Of a stretch of 64,000 nucleotides of DNA, positions 43,390-53,309 are shown in pieces (the first letter of the stretch is position 1; every line of letters starts with the position of its first letter). This stretch comes from Pseudomonas lurida. Its GTDB lineage: Bacteria; Pseudomonadota; Gammaproteobacteria; Pseudomonadales; Pseudomonadaceae. The stretch lies in NCBI RefSeq assembly GCF_002563895.1, contig NZ_PDJB01000001.1, forward strand, positions 5,563,501-5,627,500, in the 5' to 3' direction. The notes under the pieces were generated by a model. The model ran no database searches. It was given only the letters and a program-made list of their open reading frames with translations, and was not told where the DNA came from. The translations under genes and the position numbers were made by a program.

Positions 43390-44784
43390 CTAGGCTGGGC
43401 GCGCTGTCGGCACTGGGTTGACCAGTTGCTCGAGCGTCGCGCGATCCAATAATTCGGTGTCCAATTTGATGTAGATGGCGGCTTCTTCAGCAACAACCAC
43501 GGCATCGGTAACCCCTGTAACGGCCTTAAGGCGCTCGACCAGACCGGCTTCGCGGATCGCTTCAGGCGATAACGGCAAACGCAGACTCGTCACATAGGGA
43601 GGTTCGCGCATGGTAACAGCAAAGGCCAGCCAGAGGGCAGCCAGACCTGCGCATCCAAGGAACACAACCGACAAACCGCCATGCTGGAACATCCAGCCAC
43701 CCATGATGCCGCCCAGTGCAGAGCCGAGGAACTGGCTGGTGGAATACACCCCCATTGCCGTCCCTTTGCCACCGGCCGGTGAGACCTTGCTGATCAGCGA
43801 TGGCAGCGAAGCCTCCAGCAGGTTGAACGCGGTGAAGAACACCACCGTGCCGATTACCAGCGCCCGCAGGCTGTCGCCGAACTGCCAGAAGAATAGCTCA
43901 GTGAGCATCAATGTCGCGACGGCGCCCAGGAGAACTCGTTTCATTTTGCGTTTCTTTTCGCCGTAGATGATGAACGGGATCATGGCGAAGAACGAAATCA
44001 GCAGCGCTGTGAGGTAGACCCACCAGTGCTGTTCCTTGGGCAGGCCGGCTTTTTCCACCAAGGCCAGGGGCAAGGCGACGAAGCTGCACATCAGCATCGC
44101 GTGCAACACGAAGATACCTAAATCCAGGCGCAGGAGGTCAGCGTGCTTGAGCGTCGGCAGCAATGCCTGCCGGGCGACGCCCGACTCCCGATGCTGCAGC
44201 GTGCCGGTGGAGCGCGGCACCATAAAGGCCACGATCACGATACCAAACAACGCCATGCCGCCGGTGGCCAGGAACAGCCCGTGCAAGCCGAACGCGCGCG
44301 TCAGCAAGGGGCCGACCACCATGGCCACGGCGAACGACAGCCCGATGGTCATGCCGATCATGGCCATGGCCTTGGTGCGGTGTTGCTCGCGCGTCAGGTC
44401 GGACAGCAACGCCATGACCGCAGCAGAAATGGCGCCGGCGCCTTGCAGAACTCGCCCGGCGATCACGCCCCAGATCGAATCGGACTGCGCCGCGAGCACA
44501 CTGCCGAGGGCAAACACGATCAGCCCCAGGTAAATCACCGGGCGGCGGCCAATGCGGTCGGAAATGATCCCGAACGGAATCTGGAAAATGGCCTGGGTCA
44601 GGCCATAGGCGCCAATCGCCAGGCCGATCAATGCGGGGGTCGCACCTGCGAGATCCATTCCATAGGTCGCCAGCACCGGCAACACCATAAACATGCCCAG
44701 CATACGGAAGGCGAACACCAGGGCCAGACCGCTTGCTGCTCGGGTCTCGCCGCTACTCATGCGTTCGCTGTGGGGATCGTGCAT
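43390..44784 (-). CDS. YajR-like MFS transporter with C-terminal YAM domain
   Basis: A 464-residue major facilitator. Twelve helices span about residues 15-395. Motif A is [17 protein letters not shown], and [11 protein letters not shown] is in motif C position. After the last helix a ~65-residue soluble tail ([20 protein letters not shown] ... [20 protein letters not shown]) matches the ferredoxin-like YAM domain known from E. coli YajR. Substrate unknown; drug or metabolite efflux is usual for this branch. It is divergent from uvrA and immediately upstream of ssb in the same direction. Confidence 0.88.
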   Translation of the reverse strand: MHDPHSERMSSGETRAASGLALVFAFRMLGMFMVLPVLATYGMDLAGATPALIGLAIGAYGLTQAIFQIPFGIISDRIGRRPVIYLGLIVFALGSVLAAQSDSIWGVIAGRVLQGAGAISAAVMALLSDLTREQHRTKAMAMIGMTIGLSFAVAMVVGPLLTRAFGLHGLFLATGGMALFGIVIVAFMVPRSTGTLQHRESGVARQALLPTLKHADLLRLDLGIFVLHAMLMCSFVALPLALVEKAGLPKEQHWWVYLTALLISFFAMIPFIIYGEKKRKMKRVLLGAVATLMLTELFFWQFGDSLRALVIGTVVFFTAFNLLEASLPSLISKVSPAGGKGTAMGVYSTSQFLGSALGGIMGGWMFQHGGLSVVFLGCAGLAALWLAFAVTMREPPYVTSLRLPLSPEAIREAGLVERLKAVTGVTDAVVVAEEAAIYIKLDTELLDRATLEQLVNPVPTARPA

Positions 44785-44896
44785 GGAAAAACCTCGTGTG
44801 AACCGGCGGCGATTCTACCAGTCCCATCGATTGAGAGGGTATATGCGGCGCTTTGCCGCGCAGCTTTCATCTAAGGCTGCAAGCGGCCTTTTGACA

Positions 44897-44912
44897 GTGT
44901 ATATTCATCCAG
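44897..44912. promoter_or_regulatory. LexA (SOS) box between uvrA and the MFS-ssb unit
   Basis: GTGTATATTCATCCAG matches the LexA pattern CTGT-N8-ACAG at 12 of 16 positions against CTGTATATATATACAG. It directly follows a TTGACA element (44891-44896) and lies 51 bp before the uvrA start. uvrA is a known SOS gene. The box is shared with the divergent MFS-ssb unit. Confidence 0.65.
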
Positions 44913-44962
44913 TCTTTAGCCGTATACTCCGGCATTATTTACGCCCGCCGTGCGAGGCCATC

Positions 44963-47797
44963 TTGGACAAGATCCTGATTCGTGGGGCTAGAACCCACAA
45001 CCTGAAGAACATCGACCTGACCCTGCCCCGGGACAAACTGATCGTCATCACCGGCTTGTCCGGGTCCGGCAAATCGTCCCTGGCGTTCGACACGCTGTAT
45101 GCCGAAGGCCAGCGTCGCTATGTGGAATCGCTGTCGGCCTATGCCCGCCAGTTCCTGTCGATGATGGAAAAGCCCGACGTCGACACCATTGAAGGCCTGT
45201 CGCCGGCGATCTCCATCGAGCAGAAGTCGACCTCCCATAACCCACGCTCCACCGTGGGCACCATTACCGAAATCTACGACTACCTGCGCCTGCTGTATGC
45301 ACGCGTGGGTATTCCGCGTTGCCCGGACCACGACATTCCCCTGGAAGCCCAGACCGTCAGCCAGATGGTCGACCTGGTGCTGGCCCAACCGGAAGGCGCC
45401 AAGCTGATGCTGCTTGCACCGGTGATCCGTGAGCGCAAGGGCGAACACCTTTCGGTCTTCGAAGAACTGCGTGCGCAAGGTTTTGTGCGCGCGCGGATCA
45501 ACGGCAAGCTGTATGAGCTGGACGAAGCGCCGAAGCTCGACAAGCAGAAGAAGCACTCGATTGATGTGGTCGTCGACCGTTTCAAAGTGCGCGCCGACCT
45601 GCAGCAGCGTCTGGCCGAATCCTTCGAAACCGCGCTGAAGCTGGCCGACGGCATTGCCCTGGTGGCGCCGATGGACGACGAACCGGGCGAAGAGATCATC
45701 TTCTCCGCGCGCTTTGCCTGCCCGATCTGCGGCCACGCCATCAGCGAGCTGGAACCCAAGCTGTTTTCCTTCAACAACCCGGCCGGCGCCTGCCCGACCT
45801 GTGATGGCCTGGGGGTGAAGCAGTTCTTCGACATCAAGCGCCTGGTCAACGGCGACCTGACGCTGGCGGAGGGAGCGATTCGCGGCTGGGACAGGCGCAA
45901 CGTCTATTACTTCCAGATGCTGGGGTCATTGGCGTCGCACTATAAATTCAGCCTTGAAGTGCCGTTCAACCAACTGCCGGCGGACCAGCAGAAGGTCATT
46001 CTAAATGGCAGCGGGTCGCATAACGTCGACTTCAAGTACCTGAATGACCGTGGCGATATCGTCAAGCGTTCCCACCCGTTCGAAGGCATCGTGCCGAACC
46101 TCGAGCGTCGTTACCGCGAGACCGAATCGGCGAGCGTGCGTGAAGAGCTGGCAAAATTCCTCAGCACACAGCCCTGCCCGGATTGTCGCGGCACTCGTCT
46201 GCGTCGTGAGGCACGGCATGTATGGGTAGGCGAGAAGACCTTGCCGGCGGTGACCAACCTGCCGATCGGTGACGCCTGCGAGTACTTTGGCGTACTCAAG
46301 CTCACCGGCCGCCGCGGCGAAATCGCCGACAAGATCCTCAAGGAGATTCGTGAGCGGCTGCAGTTCCTGGTCAACGTTGGCTTGGATTACCTGTCGCTGG
46401 ATCGCAGTGCCGATACCTTGTCAGGCGGTGAGGCACAGCGCATTCGCCTGGCCAGCCAGATTGGCGCCGGCCTTGTGGGCGTGTTGTACATCCTTGATGA
46501 ACCGTCGATCGGGCTGCACCAGCGCGACAACGATCGCCTGCTAGGCACGCTGAAGCACCTGCGAGATATAGGCAACACGGTGATTGTGGTCGAGCACGAC
46601 GAGGACGCGATCCGCCTGGCGGATTACGTGGTCGATATCGGCCCGGGCGCGGGTGTGCACGGCGGGCATATTGTCGCCGAGGGCACGCCTGCCGAAGTCA
46701 TGGCTCATCCCGATTCGCTGACCGGCAAATACCTGTCCGGCCGCGTGAAGATCGAAGTGCCGGCCAAGCGTACACCGCGCAACAAGAAACTGGCCCTGCA
46801 CCTCAAGGGCGCGCGTGGCAACAACCTGCGCAATGTCGACCTGGAAATCCCACTGGGCCTGCTGACCTGCGTGACCGGTGTCTCCGGCTCGGGCAAATCG
46901 ACGCTGATCAACAACACGCTGTTCCCCTTGAGTGCCACCGCCCTCAATGGCGCGACCACCCTGGAAGCGGCTGCACACGACAGCATCAAAGGCCTGGAAC
47001 ACTTGGACAAGGTGGTCGATATCGACCAGAGCCCAATTGGTCGTACGCCGCGCTCCAACCCGGCAACCTACACCGGGCTGTTCACGCCCATTCGCGAGCT
47101 GTTTGCTGGCGTTCCGGAATCCCGCTCACGGGGCTACGGACCAGGCCGGTTCTCGTTCAACGTCAAGGGCGGTCGCTGCGAAGCGTGCCAGGGCGATGGC
47201 TTGATCAAGGTGGAGATGCACTTCCTCCCCGACATCTACGTGCCATGCGATGTGTGCAAGAGCAAGCGCTACAACCGCGAGACCCTGGAGATCAAATACA
47301 AGGGCAAGAGCATCCACGAAACCCTGGAGATGACCATCGAGGAAGCGCGGGTGTTCTTCGACGCGGTTCCGGCGCTGGCGCGCAAGCTGCAGACGCTGAT
47401 GGACGTGGGCTTGTCCTACATCAAGCTGGGGCAGTCGGCGACCACGCTGTCCGGCGGTGAGGCGCAGCGGGTGAAGCTGTCTCGCGAGCTGTCCAAGCGC
47501 GACACCGGCAAGACCCTGTATATCCTCGATGAGCCGACCACCGGCCTGCACTTCGCGGATATCCAGCAGCTGCTGGACGTGCTGCACCGCCTGCGCGACC
47601 ACGGCAACACCGTGGTGGTGATCGAACACAACCTTGACGTGATCAAGACCGCGGATTGGCTGGTCGACCTCGGGCCGGAAGGTGGCTCCAAGGGCGGCCA
47701 GATCATCGCCGTGGGCACGCCGGAGCAGGTTTCCGAAATGCCGCAATCGCACACCGGTTACTACTTGAAACCGTTGCTGGAACGCGACCGGGCCTGA
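44963..47797 (+). CDS. uvrA: Excinuclease ABC subunit A
   Basis: A 944-residue double ABC ATPase that finds bulky DNA lesions and loads UvrB. First Walker A is GLSGSGKSS and second is GVSGSGKST. Zinc modules CPICGH / CPTCDG and CEACQGDG / CDVCKSKR are present. Both signatures (LSGGEAQR) and Walker B LYILDEP are intact. The start is a TTG at 44963 ([17 protein letters not shown]), as in other Pseudomonas, with GAGG upstream. The frame is open further upstream through the control region and should not be used. A strong terminator follows. Confidence 0.97.
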   Translation: MDKILIRGARTHNLKNIDLTLPRDKLIVITGLSGSGKSSLAFDTLYAEGQRRYVESLSAYARQFLSMMEKPDVDTIEGLSPAISIEQKSTSHNPRSTVGTITEIYDYLRLLYARVGIPRCPDHDIPLEAQTVSQMVDLVLAQPEGAKLMLLAPVIRERKGEHLSVFEELRAQGFVRARINGKLYELDEAPKLDKQKKHSIDVVVDRFKVRADLQQRLAESFETALKLADGIALVAPMDDEPGEEIIFSARFACPICGHAISELEPKLFSFNNPAGACPTCDGLGVKQFFDIKRLVNGDLTLAEGAIRGWDRRNVYYFQMLGSLASHYKFSLEVPFNQLPADQQKVILNGSGSHNVDFKYLNDRGDIVKRSHPFEGIVPNLERRYRETESASVREELAKFLSTQPCPDCRGTRLRREARHVWVGEKTLPAVTNLPIGDACEYFGVLKLTGRRGEIADKILKEIRERLQFLVNVGLDYLSLDRSADTLSGGEAQRIRLASQIGAGLVGVLYILDEPSIGLHQRDNDRLLGTLKHLRDIGNTVIVVEHDEDAIRLADYVVDIGPGAGVHGGHIVAEGTPAEVMAHPDSLTGKYLSGRVKIEVPAKRTPRNKKLALHLKGARGNNLRNVDLEIPLGLLTCVTGVSGSGKSTLINNTLFPLSATALNGATTLEAAAHDSIKGLEHLDKVVDIDQSPIGRTPRSNPATYTGLFTPIRELFAGVPESRSRGYGPGRFSFNVKGGRCEACQGDGLIKVEMHFLPDIYVPCDVCKSKRYNRETLEIKYKGKSIHETLEMTIEEARVFFDAVPALARKLQTLMDVGLSYIKLGQSATTLSGGEAQRVKLSRELSKRDTGKTLYILDEPTTGLHFADIQQLLDVLHRLRDHGNTVVVIEHNLDVIKTADWLVDLGPEGGSKGGQIIAVGTPEQVSEMPQSHTGYYLKPLLERDRA

Positions 47798-47813
47798 CTT
47801 TTCGGGCCCAATG

Positions 47814-47851
47814 AAAAGCCCCTGTCACTTTGCGGTGACAGGGGCTTTTTT
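47814..47851. terminator. Bidirectional terminator after uvrA and ftnA
   Basis: AAAAGCCCCTGTCAC pairs with GTGACAGGGGCTTTTTT around TTTGCG. The long stem and T tract make it strong for uvrA; the reverse strand also has a T run for the convergent ferritin gene. Confidence 0.9.
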
Positions 47852-47860
47852 AGCCGGAAA

Positions 47861-48325
47861 TCAGAACTGCGATTGCAGGTAGTTTTCCAGGCCGACCAGC
47901 TTGATCAGGCCCAGCTGCTTTTCGAGCCAGTAGGTGTGATCTTCTTCGGTGTCATTCAACTGCACCCGCAGGATTTCCCGGGTGACATAGTCGTTGTGCT
48001 GCTCGCAGAGCTCGATACCCTTGCAGAGCGCGGCACGGACCTTGTACTCGAGGCGCAGGTCGGCAGCGAGCATGTCAGGTACCGTGGTGCCCACATCCAG
48101 ATCATCAGGACGCATACGTGGCGTGCCTTCGAGCATGAGGATGCGGCGCATCAATGCGTCGGCGTGCTGTGCCTCTTCTTCCATCTCGTGGTTGATACGC
48201 TCGTAGAGCTCGGTAAAGCCCCAGTCTTCGTACATGCGCGAGTGGATAAAATATTGGTCACGAGCAGCCAGTTCGCCCGTCAGCAACGTGTTTAGGTAAT
48301 CGATTACGTCGGGGTGACCTTGCAT
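47861..48325 (-). CDS. ftnA: Heme-less bacterial ferritin (FtnA, formerly BfrA)
   Basis: A 154-residue ferritin that oxidises and stores iron as a 24-mer. Ferroxidase residues Glu18, Glu51, His54, Glu93, Glu127 and His130 are present. At position 52, where heme-binding bacterioferritins carry Met (EMKHAD in E. coli), this protein has Ala (EEAQHAD). It should therefore not bind the bridging heme and fits P. aeruginosa FtnA (formerly called BfrA), which is also located between uvrA and katA. The start [10 protein letters not shown] is at 48325; the open frame to 48451 is not conserved. Automated calls may name it bacterioferritin. Confidence 0.9.
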   Translation of the reverse strand: MQGHPDVIDYLNTLLTGELAARDQYFIHSRMYEDWGFTELYERINHEMEEEAQHADALMRRILMLEGTPRMRPDDLDVGTTVPDMLAADLRLEYKVRAALCKGIELCEQHNDYVTREILRVQLNDTEEDHTYWLEKQLGLIKLVGLENYLQSQF

Positions 48326-48436
48326 CGCCCTACATCTCCCTGCTTTAAAGTCTGTAGTTTGAACCATGATGACCAGAAGGTCACGAGACCAACGGCAGAA
48401 AAGTGAAGATTTGCGGTGAAAAGTAGCTGAAATAAC

Positions 48437-48463
48437 GCAAAAACCGCCCAAATGAGGGCGGTT
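48437..48463 (-). terminator. Rho-independent terminator after katA
   Basis: On the minus strand AACCGCCC / GGGCGGTT with a 6-nt loop is followed by TTTTTGCG. It lies 18 bp past the katA stop and separates it from ftnA. Confidence 0.88.
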
Positions 48464-48480
48464 CTGCTTATCGTTTAGAG

Positions 48481-49929
48481 TTAGTTAAGCGATACACCCA
48501 ACGCCTTTGCGATTGCTTCTCCATAAGCAGGATCTGCTTTGTAGAAGTGCTGCAGCTGACGCTGGACCACATCACTGGAAACCCCACCCATTGCACCGGC
48601 GATGTTGCTGGTGAGCAACGCTTTCTGCTCATCGTTCATCAGCCGGAACAGCGCACCGGCGTGGCTGTAGTAGTCAGTGTCTTCACGGTGATCGTAACGG
48701 TCAGCGGCGCCGCTCAAAGCCAAAGCAGGCTCAGCATACTGAGGTGCCTGTTTTGGTGCATCGGCGTAGCTGTTCGGCTCGTAGTTGGGCGCTGCGCCAC
48801 CGTTGCTGCCGAATGCCATGGACCCGTCACGCTGGTAGCTGTTGACCGGGCTAAGCGGAGCGTTCACCGGCAACTGCTGGTGATTGGTACCGACGCGGTA
48901 GCGGTGGGCATCTGCGTACGCAAATACACGGCCTTGCAGCATACGATCTGGCGACAGGCCTACACCTGGAACCATGTTGCTCGGGCCAAACGCAGCCTGT
49001 TCCACTTCCGCGAAGTAGTTCTGCGGGTTGCGGTTGAGTTCCAGTTCGCCGACTTCGATCAACGGGAATTCCTTCTGCGACCAGGTCTTGGTCACGTCGA
49101 ATGGATTCTCGTAGTGAGCGTTGGCCTGGGCCTCGGTCATGATCTGGATGCACACGCGCCATTTCGGGAAATCACCGCGCTCGATCGCGCCAAACAAATC
49201 GCGCTGGGCGTAATCAGGATCGGTACCGGCCAAGCGTGCAGCTTCGGCAGGTGCCAGGTTCTTGATGCCCTGTTTGGTCTTGTAGTGCCACTTGACCCAG
49301 TGACGCTCGCCCTTGGCGTTGATCAGGCTGTAGGTATGACTGCCGAAGCCGTGCATGTGACGGTAGCCATCTGGGATGCCACGGTCCGAAAACAGGATGG
49401 TGACCTGGTGCAGCGCTTCTGGGGAGTGCGACCAGAAATCCCACATCATTTGCGCGCTTTTCAAGTTGCTTTGCGGCAAGCGCTTCTGAGTATGAATGAA
49501 GTCCGGGAACTTCAATGGATCGCGAATGAAGAACACAGGGGTATTGTTACCCACGATGTCCCAGTTGCCTTCTTCGGTGTAGAACTTCAGGGCGAAACCA
49601 CGTGGGTCACGCTCGGTGTCAGCCGAACCACGCTCACCGCCTACAGTGGAAAACCGCAGGAAGGTCGGGGTTTGCTTACCGATGGACTCAAACAGCTTGG
49701 CGCTGGTGTACTGCGTAATGTCTTGGGTGACGGTGAAGGTGCCATAGGCGCCCGAGCCCTTAGCGTGTACACGGCGCTCAGGAATGTTTTCACGGTTGAA
49801 GTGAGCAAGCTTCTCGATCAGATGAAAGTCGTCGAGCAGCAACGGACCGCGCGGGCCGGCGGAACGGGAATTCTGGTTGTCTGCAACGGGAGCGCCGCTG
49901 GCGGTAGTAAGGATTTTATTCTGACTCAT
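48481..49929 (-). CDS. katA: Catalase (heme, small-subunit type)
   Basis: A 482-residue monofunctional catalase. The distal His55 ([11 protein letters not shown]), Asn128 (VGNNTPVFF), and the proximal Arg334-Tyr338 ([12 protein letters not shown]) are present. [20 protein letters not shown] also matches the family. It degrades H2O2 in the cytoplasm. The same gene order katA-ftnA in Pseudomonas is meaningful, since KatA needs heme iron and FtnA stores iron. Start at the ATG 49929 with GAGGGAA upstream; a TTG two codons before is not favoured. Confidence 0.96.
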   Translation of the reverse strand: MSQNKILTTASGAPVADNQNSRSAGPRGPLLLDDFHLIEKLAHFNRENIPERRVHAKGSGAYGTFTVTQDITQYTSAKLFESIGKQTPTFLRFSTVGGERGSADTERDPRGFALKFYTEEGNWDIVGNNTPVFFIRDPLKFPDFIHTQKRLPQSNLKSAQMMWDFWSHSPEALHQVTILFSDRGIPDGYRHMHGFGSHTYSLINAKGERHWVKWHYKTKQGIKNLAPAEAARLAGTDPDYAQRDLFGAIERGDFPKWRVCIQIMTEAQANAHYENPFDVTKTWSQKEFPLIEVGELELNRNPQNYFAEVEQAAFGPSNMVPGVGLSPDRMLQGRVFAYADAHRYRVGTNHQQLPVNAPLSPVNSYQRDGSMAFGSNGGAAPNYEPNSYADAPKQAPQYAEPALALSGAADRYDHREDTDYYSHAGALFRLMNDEQKALLTSNIAGAMGGVSSDVVQRQLQHFYKADPAYGEAIAKALGVSLN

Positions 49930-49984
49930 GCTCAATTTCCCTCAGGTCGGACTTGGAACTGCCGGCTAATCGGCTTGGTGGAAG

Positions 49985-49999
49985 TATTGATCATCAATA
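49985..49999. promoter_or_regulatory. Perfect 15-bp palindrome in the katA leader
   Basis: TATTGAT-C-ATCAATA is a perfect inverted repeat downstream of the predicted katA start of transcription. The arms (TTGAT/ATCAA) equal FNR/ANR half sites but are spaced by 1 bp instead of 4, so an ANR site is not claimed. It could be an operator or an RNA hairpin. Confidence 0.5.
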
Positions 50000-50020
50000 T
50001 GACGTCTACAAATTCATTAA

Positions 50021-50048
50021 ATTATAGGCGTCGATAGAGAATAACTAC
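50021..50048 (-). promoter_or_regulatory. katA promoter candidate with OxyR-like half motif
   Basis: On the minus strand a perfect -10 TATAAT (50021-50026), extended by GCC, has no good -35. GTAG-N7-CTAT (50034-50048) lies directly upstream, one mismatch from the OxyR unit ATAG-N7-CTAT. A weak -35 with such a motif suits an activator-dependent promoter. A full four-element OxyR site is not seen. Confidence 0.45.
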
Positions 50049-50122
50049 CAACCTCCTCACCCCCTATAGTGCCGAGCACAACCCGCAAACGCTTGTACAC
50101 ATCGCGCTTTTGTTACGCGCAC

Positions 50123-50147
50123 AAAAAACCGGGCACTAGGCCCGGTT
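50123..50147 (-). terminator. Terminator of the alpha operon after rplQ
   Basis: Minus-strand stem AACCGGGC / GCCCGGTT with a 5-nt loop, followed by TTTTTTG, 20 bp past the rplQ stop. Confidence 0.9.
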
Positions 50148-50167
50148 CTTCGTTACAGCTTGTCGTC

Positions 50168-50554
50168 TTACTCGGCGCTTACAGCTTCGCCAGCAGTAGC
50201 ACGATCAACCAACTCGACGTACGCCATAGGCGCGTTGTCGCCAGCGCGGAAACCGCACTTGAGGATGCGCAGGTAGCCACCCTCACGGGTAGCGTAACGC
50301 TTGCCCAGGTCGTTGAAGAGCTTACCAACGATAGCTTTCGAACGAGTACGGTCGAAAGCCAGACGGCGGTTAGCCAGGCTGTCTGTCTTGGCCAAAGTGA
50401 TCAGCGGCTCAGCAACGCGACGCAGTTCTTTAGCTTTCGGCAGTGTAGTTTTGATCAGCTCGTGCTCGAACAGCGACACCGCCATGTTTTGGAACATGGC
50501 CTTGCGGTGCGAGCTGGTACGGCTCAGGTGACGACCACTTTTACGATGACGCAT
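50168..50554 (-). CDS. rplQ: 50S ribosomal protein L17
   Basis: A 128-residue L17 with [20 protein letters not shown] at the start and the conserved [20 protein letters not shown] near residue 85. The last gene of the alpha operon, 41 bp after rpoA and just before the operon terminator. Usual length for Pseudomonas L17. Confidence 0.97.
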
Positions 50555-50595
50555 GGTTCATTCCTTACCAAACTCACGTTCGGTGATTACGACGA

Positions 50596-51597
50596 TCAGG
50601 CAGTCGCCTTGTCGTCCTTCTTAAGACTTGCAGGCGGCCAGTTGTCGAGGCGCATGCCGAGGGACAGACCGCGGGAGGCCAGAACGTCCTTGATTTCAGT
50701 CAAGGATTTCTTGCCCAGGTTCGGAGTCTTCAACAGTTCTACTTCGGTACGCTGAATCAGGTCGCCGATGTAGTAAATGTTTTCCGCCTTAAGGCAGTTA
50801 GCCGAACGTACAGTCAGTTCCAGATCGTCAACCGGGCGAAGCAGGATCGGATCGATCTCGTCTTCCTGCTCGATTACCACTGGTTCGCTGTCACCTTTGA
50901 GGTCGACGAACGCAGCCAACTGCTGTTGCAGGATGGTTGCAGCGCGGCGAATAGCCTCTTCAGGATCCAGAGTACCGTTGGTTTCCAGATCAATAACCAG
51001 CTTGTCCAGGTTAGTACGCTGCTCGACACGGGCGTTTTCCACCACGTATGCGATACGGCGAACCGGGCTGAACGAAGAGTCAAGCTGCAAGCGACCAATG
51101 CTGCGGCTTTCGTCTTCATCGCTCTGACGCGAGTCGGCCGGTTCATAACCACGACCACGAGCTACAGTGAGCTTCATGTTCAGGGCGCCGTTAGACGCCA
51201 GGTTAGCGATTACGTGATCGGGGTTAACGATCTCGACATCATGATCCAGCTGAATATCGGCAGCGGTAACCACCCCCGAACCCTTCTTCGACAAGGTCAG
51301 CGTAACTTCGTCACGGCCGTGCAGCTTGATAGCCAGACCTTTAAGGTTCAACAGGATTTCAATTACGTCTTCCTGTACACCTTCGATGGCGCTGTACTCG
51401 TGGAGCACACCGTCAATCTCGGCCTCGACTACTGCACAGCCGGGCATTGAGGACAACAGGATGCGGCGCAGCGCGTTGCCCAGGGTGTGGCCAAAACCAC
51501 GCTCGAGAGGCTCGAGAGTAATTTTGGCGCGGGTTGGACTGACAACCTGCACATCAATGTGGCGGGGTGTCAGGAACTCATTTACCGAAATCTGCAT
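50596..51597 (-). CDS. rpoA: RNA polymerase alpha subunit
   Basis: A 333-residue alpha subunit. The N-terminal domain carries [20 protein letters not shown] for dimer and core assembly. The C-terminal domain (about 250-325) has [20 protein letters not shown] and [20 protein letters not shown] for UP-element and activator contact. Sits between rpsD and rplQ as in other gamma-proteobacteria; a 22-bp gap separates it from rpsD. Confidence 0.98.
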   Translation of the reverse strand: MQISVNEFLTPRHIDVQVVSPTRAKITLEPLERGFGHTLGNALRRILLSSMPGCAVVEAEIDGVLHEYSAIEGVQEDVIEILLNLKGLAIKLHGRDEVTLTLSKKGSGVVTAADIQLDHDVEIVNPDHVIANLASNGALNMKLTVARGRGYEPADSRQSDEDESRSIGRLQLDSSFSPVRRIAYVVENARVEQRTNLDKLVIDLETNGTLDPEEAIRRAATILQQQLAAFVDLKGDSEPVVIEQEDEIDPILLRPVDDLELTVRSANCLKAENIYYIGDLIQRTEVELLKTPNLGKKSLTEIKDVLASRGLSLGMRLDNWPPASLKKDDKATA

Positions 51598-51619
51598 GGA
51601 TGCACCTATTTTCTAGCCC

Positions 51620-52240
51620 TTACTTGGAGTAGAGCTCGACAATCAGGCTTTCGTTGATGTCGGCGGACAGATCACTGCGAGCAGGAACGTTCTTGAAAAC
51701 GCCCGACTTCTTCTCAGTGTCTACTTCTACCCATTCTACGCGGCCACGTTGGGCACACAGATCGAGAGCTTGGACAATGCGAAGTTGGTTTTTTGCTTTC
51801 TCGCGAACTGCGACCACGTCACCAGCACGAACCTGGTAGGACGGAACGTTTACGGTCTGACCGTTAACGCTGATCGACTTGTGCGATACCAGCTGACGGG
51901 ATTCGGCACGAGTCGAACCAAAGCCCATACGGTATACAACGTTGTCCAGACGGCATTCGAGCAGTTGCAGCAGGTTTTCACCGGTTGCACCTTTCTTGCC
52001 AGCAGCTTCTTTGTAGTAGCCGCTGAACTGACGCTCGAGAACGCCGTAGATACGACGGACCTTCTGCTTTTCACGCAGTTGGGTGCCGTAGTCGGACTGG
52101 CGACCGCGGCGTTGGCCGTGGATACCAGGTGCTGCTTCAATGTTGCACTTCGATTCGATCGCGCGCACGCCGCTCTTCAGGAAGAGATCGGTGCCTTCGC
52201 GACGAGCGAGTTTGCATTTTGGACCAATGTAACGAGCCAT
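51620..52240 (-). CDS. rpsD: 30S ribosomal protein S4
   Basis: A 206-residue S4, which nucleates 30S assembly on 16S rRNA and in E. coli represses the alpha operon by binding a leader structure. It starts [20 protein letters not shown]. The S4 RNA-binding domain [20 protein letters not shown] is intact. Only two cysteines (9 and 31) are in the N-terminal part, so no four-Cys zinc site. It lies 18 bp after rpsK. Confidence 0.97.
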   Translation of the reverse strand: MARYIGPKCKLARREGTDLFLKSGVRAIESKCNIEAAPGIHGQRRGRQSDYGTQLREKQKVRRIYGVLERQFSGYYKEAAGKKGATGENLLQLLECRLDNVVYRMGFGSTRAESRQLVSHKSISVNGQTVNVPSYQVRAGDVVAVREKAKNQLRIVQALDLCAQRGRVEWVEVDTEKKSGVFKNVPARSDLSADINESLIVELYSK

Positions 52241-52258
52241 TCTTTACAATCTCCTGGA

Positions 52259-52648
52259 TTACACGCGGCGCTTCTTCGGCGGACGGCACCCGTTGTGCGG
52301 GATTGGCGTCACGTCGGTGATGCTGGCGATCTTATAGCCACAGCCGTTCAAAGCACGGACAGCAGACTCACGACCTGGACCTGGACCTTTGACGTTAACG
52401 TCGAGGTTTTTCAGGCCGTATTCCAGCGCAGCTTGACCAGCACGTTCAGCAGCTACTTGAGCAGCAAACGGGGTGGACTTGCGGGAACCGCGGAAACCCG
52501 AACCACCGGAGGTAGCCCAAGAAAGCGCGTTACCTTGACGGTCGGTGATGGTCACGATGGTGTTGTTAAAAGATGCATGGATGTGGGCGATGCCATCAAC
52601 CACTGTCTTTTTAACTTTTTTACGAGGACGAGCAGCAGGTTTTGCCAT
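52259..52648 (-). CDS. rpsK: 30S ribosomal protein S11
   Basis: A 129-residue S11 of the 30S platform. It begins [20 protein letters not shown] and contains [20 protein letters not shown] and the basic C-terminus [11 protein letters not shown]. 30 bp after rpsM in the alpha operon. Confidence 0.97.
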   Translation of the reverse strand: MAKPAARPRKKVKKTVVDGIAHIHASFNNTIVTITDRQGNALSWATSGGSGFRGSRKSTPFAAQVAAERAGQAALEYGLKNLDVNVKGPGPGRESAVRALNGCGYKIASITDVTPIPHNGCRPPKKRRV

Positions 52649-52678
52649 GATAATTTTCCTGTCGATTCGCTGGGGCGA

Positions 52679-53035
52679 TTACTTGCGGATCGGCTTACGC
52701 GGACCTTTACGGGTACGCGCGTTAGTCTTGGTACGCTGACCGCGTACTGGAAGACCACGACGATGACGCAGACCGCGATAGCAACCGAGGTCCATCAAAC
52801 GCTTGATTTTCATGTTGATTTCGCGACGCAGGTCACCTTCAGTGGTGAACTTCGCCACTTCGCCACGCAGCTGTTCAATCTGCTCGTCGCTCAGATCCTT
52901 GATCTTAGCGGCTGGGTTTACCCCAGCGACTGCGCAAATTTTCTGCGCAGTAGTGCGACCAACACCATAGATGTAGGTCAGCGAGATAACAGTGTGCTTG
53001 TTATCTGGAATGTTAACGCCTGCAATACGGGCCAT
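52679..53035 (-). CDS. rpsM: 30S ribosomal protein S13
   Basis: A 118-residue S13 of the 30S head, which bridges to 50S and contacts P-site tRNA. It begins [20 protein letters not shown] and has the usual basic tail [15 protein letters not shown]. It is the first gene of the alpha operon; a predicted promoter lies 60 bp upstream. The leader may hold an S4-type control structure, not resolved here. Confidence 0.97.
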   Translation of the reverse strand: MARIAGVNIPDNKHTVISLTYIYGVGRTTAQKICAVAGVNPAAKIKDLSDEQIEQLRGEVAKFTTEGDLRREINMKIKRLMDLGCYRGLRHRRGLPVRGQRTKTNARTRKGPRKPIRK

Positions 53036-53094
53036 TCAGTGGGACTCCAATTGACAGCTACCTACGCCCCGGAAGCCAAGAAATAGGGCGCGAG

Positions 53095-53123
53095 ATAATA
53101 TCGCTGTAATAACAAATAATCAA
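53095..53123 (-). promoter_or_regulatory. Predicted alpha operon promoter
   Basis: Minus strand -35 TTGATT (53118-53123) and -10 TATTAT (53095-53100) with a 17-bp spacer. The -35 box touches the base of the preceding hairpin. The predicted start near 53088 leaves a leader of about 50 nt before rpsM. Confidence 0.65.
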
Positions 53124-53147
53124 CCCGGCAGCGCACTAGCTGCCGGG
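53124..53147 (-). terminator. Hairpin at the spc/alpha operon boundary
   Basis: A 9-bp stem CCCGGCAGC / GCTGCCGGG with a 6-nt loop between rpmJ and rpsM. The following minus-strand bases are TTGATTATTTG, not a clean T tract, so termination is probably partial. Confidence 0.6.
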
Positions 53148-53164
53148 CTTCAAGCGGATCACAC

Positions 53165-53281
53165 TCAGCCTTGGCGCTGTTTGTGACGCGGTTCCGCGCT
53201 GCAAATTACTCGAACAACACCTTCGCGGCGAATAATCTTGCAGTTACGGCACAGCTTTTTCACCGATGCACGAACTTTCAT
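53165..53281 (-). CDS. rpmJ: 50S ribosomal protein L36
   Basis: A 38-residue L36, too short for typical ORF lists. It begins [20 protein letters not shown] and ends EPRHKQRQG. Zinc ligands Cys11, Cys14, Cys27 and His33 are present, making this the zinc-containing (C+) form. It lies 28 bp after secY and before the spc/alpha boundary hairpin. Confidence 0.95.
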
Positions 53282-53309
53282 CACCAACTCCTCGAACCTT
53301 ATGGGGTAC

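Noticed and set aside
47861..48325. Calling this gene a heme bacterioferritin
   Set aside because: The heme ligand Met52 is replaced by Ala, so the heme-less FtnA type is preferred.
49985..49999. ANR box in the katA leader
   Set aside because: TTGAT and ATCAA are present, but with a 1-bp instead of a 4-bp spacer, which does not fit FNR/ANR binding.
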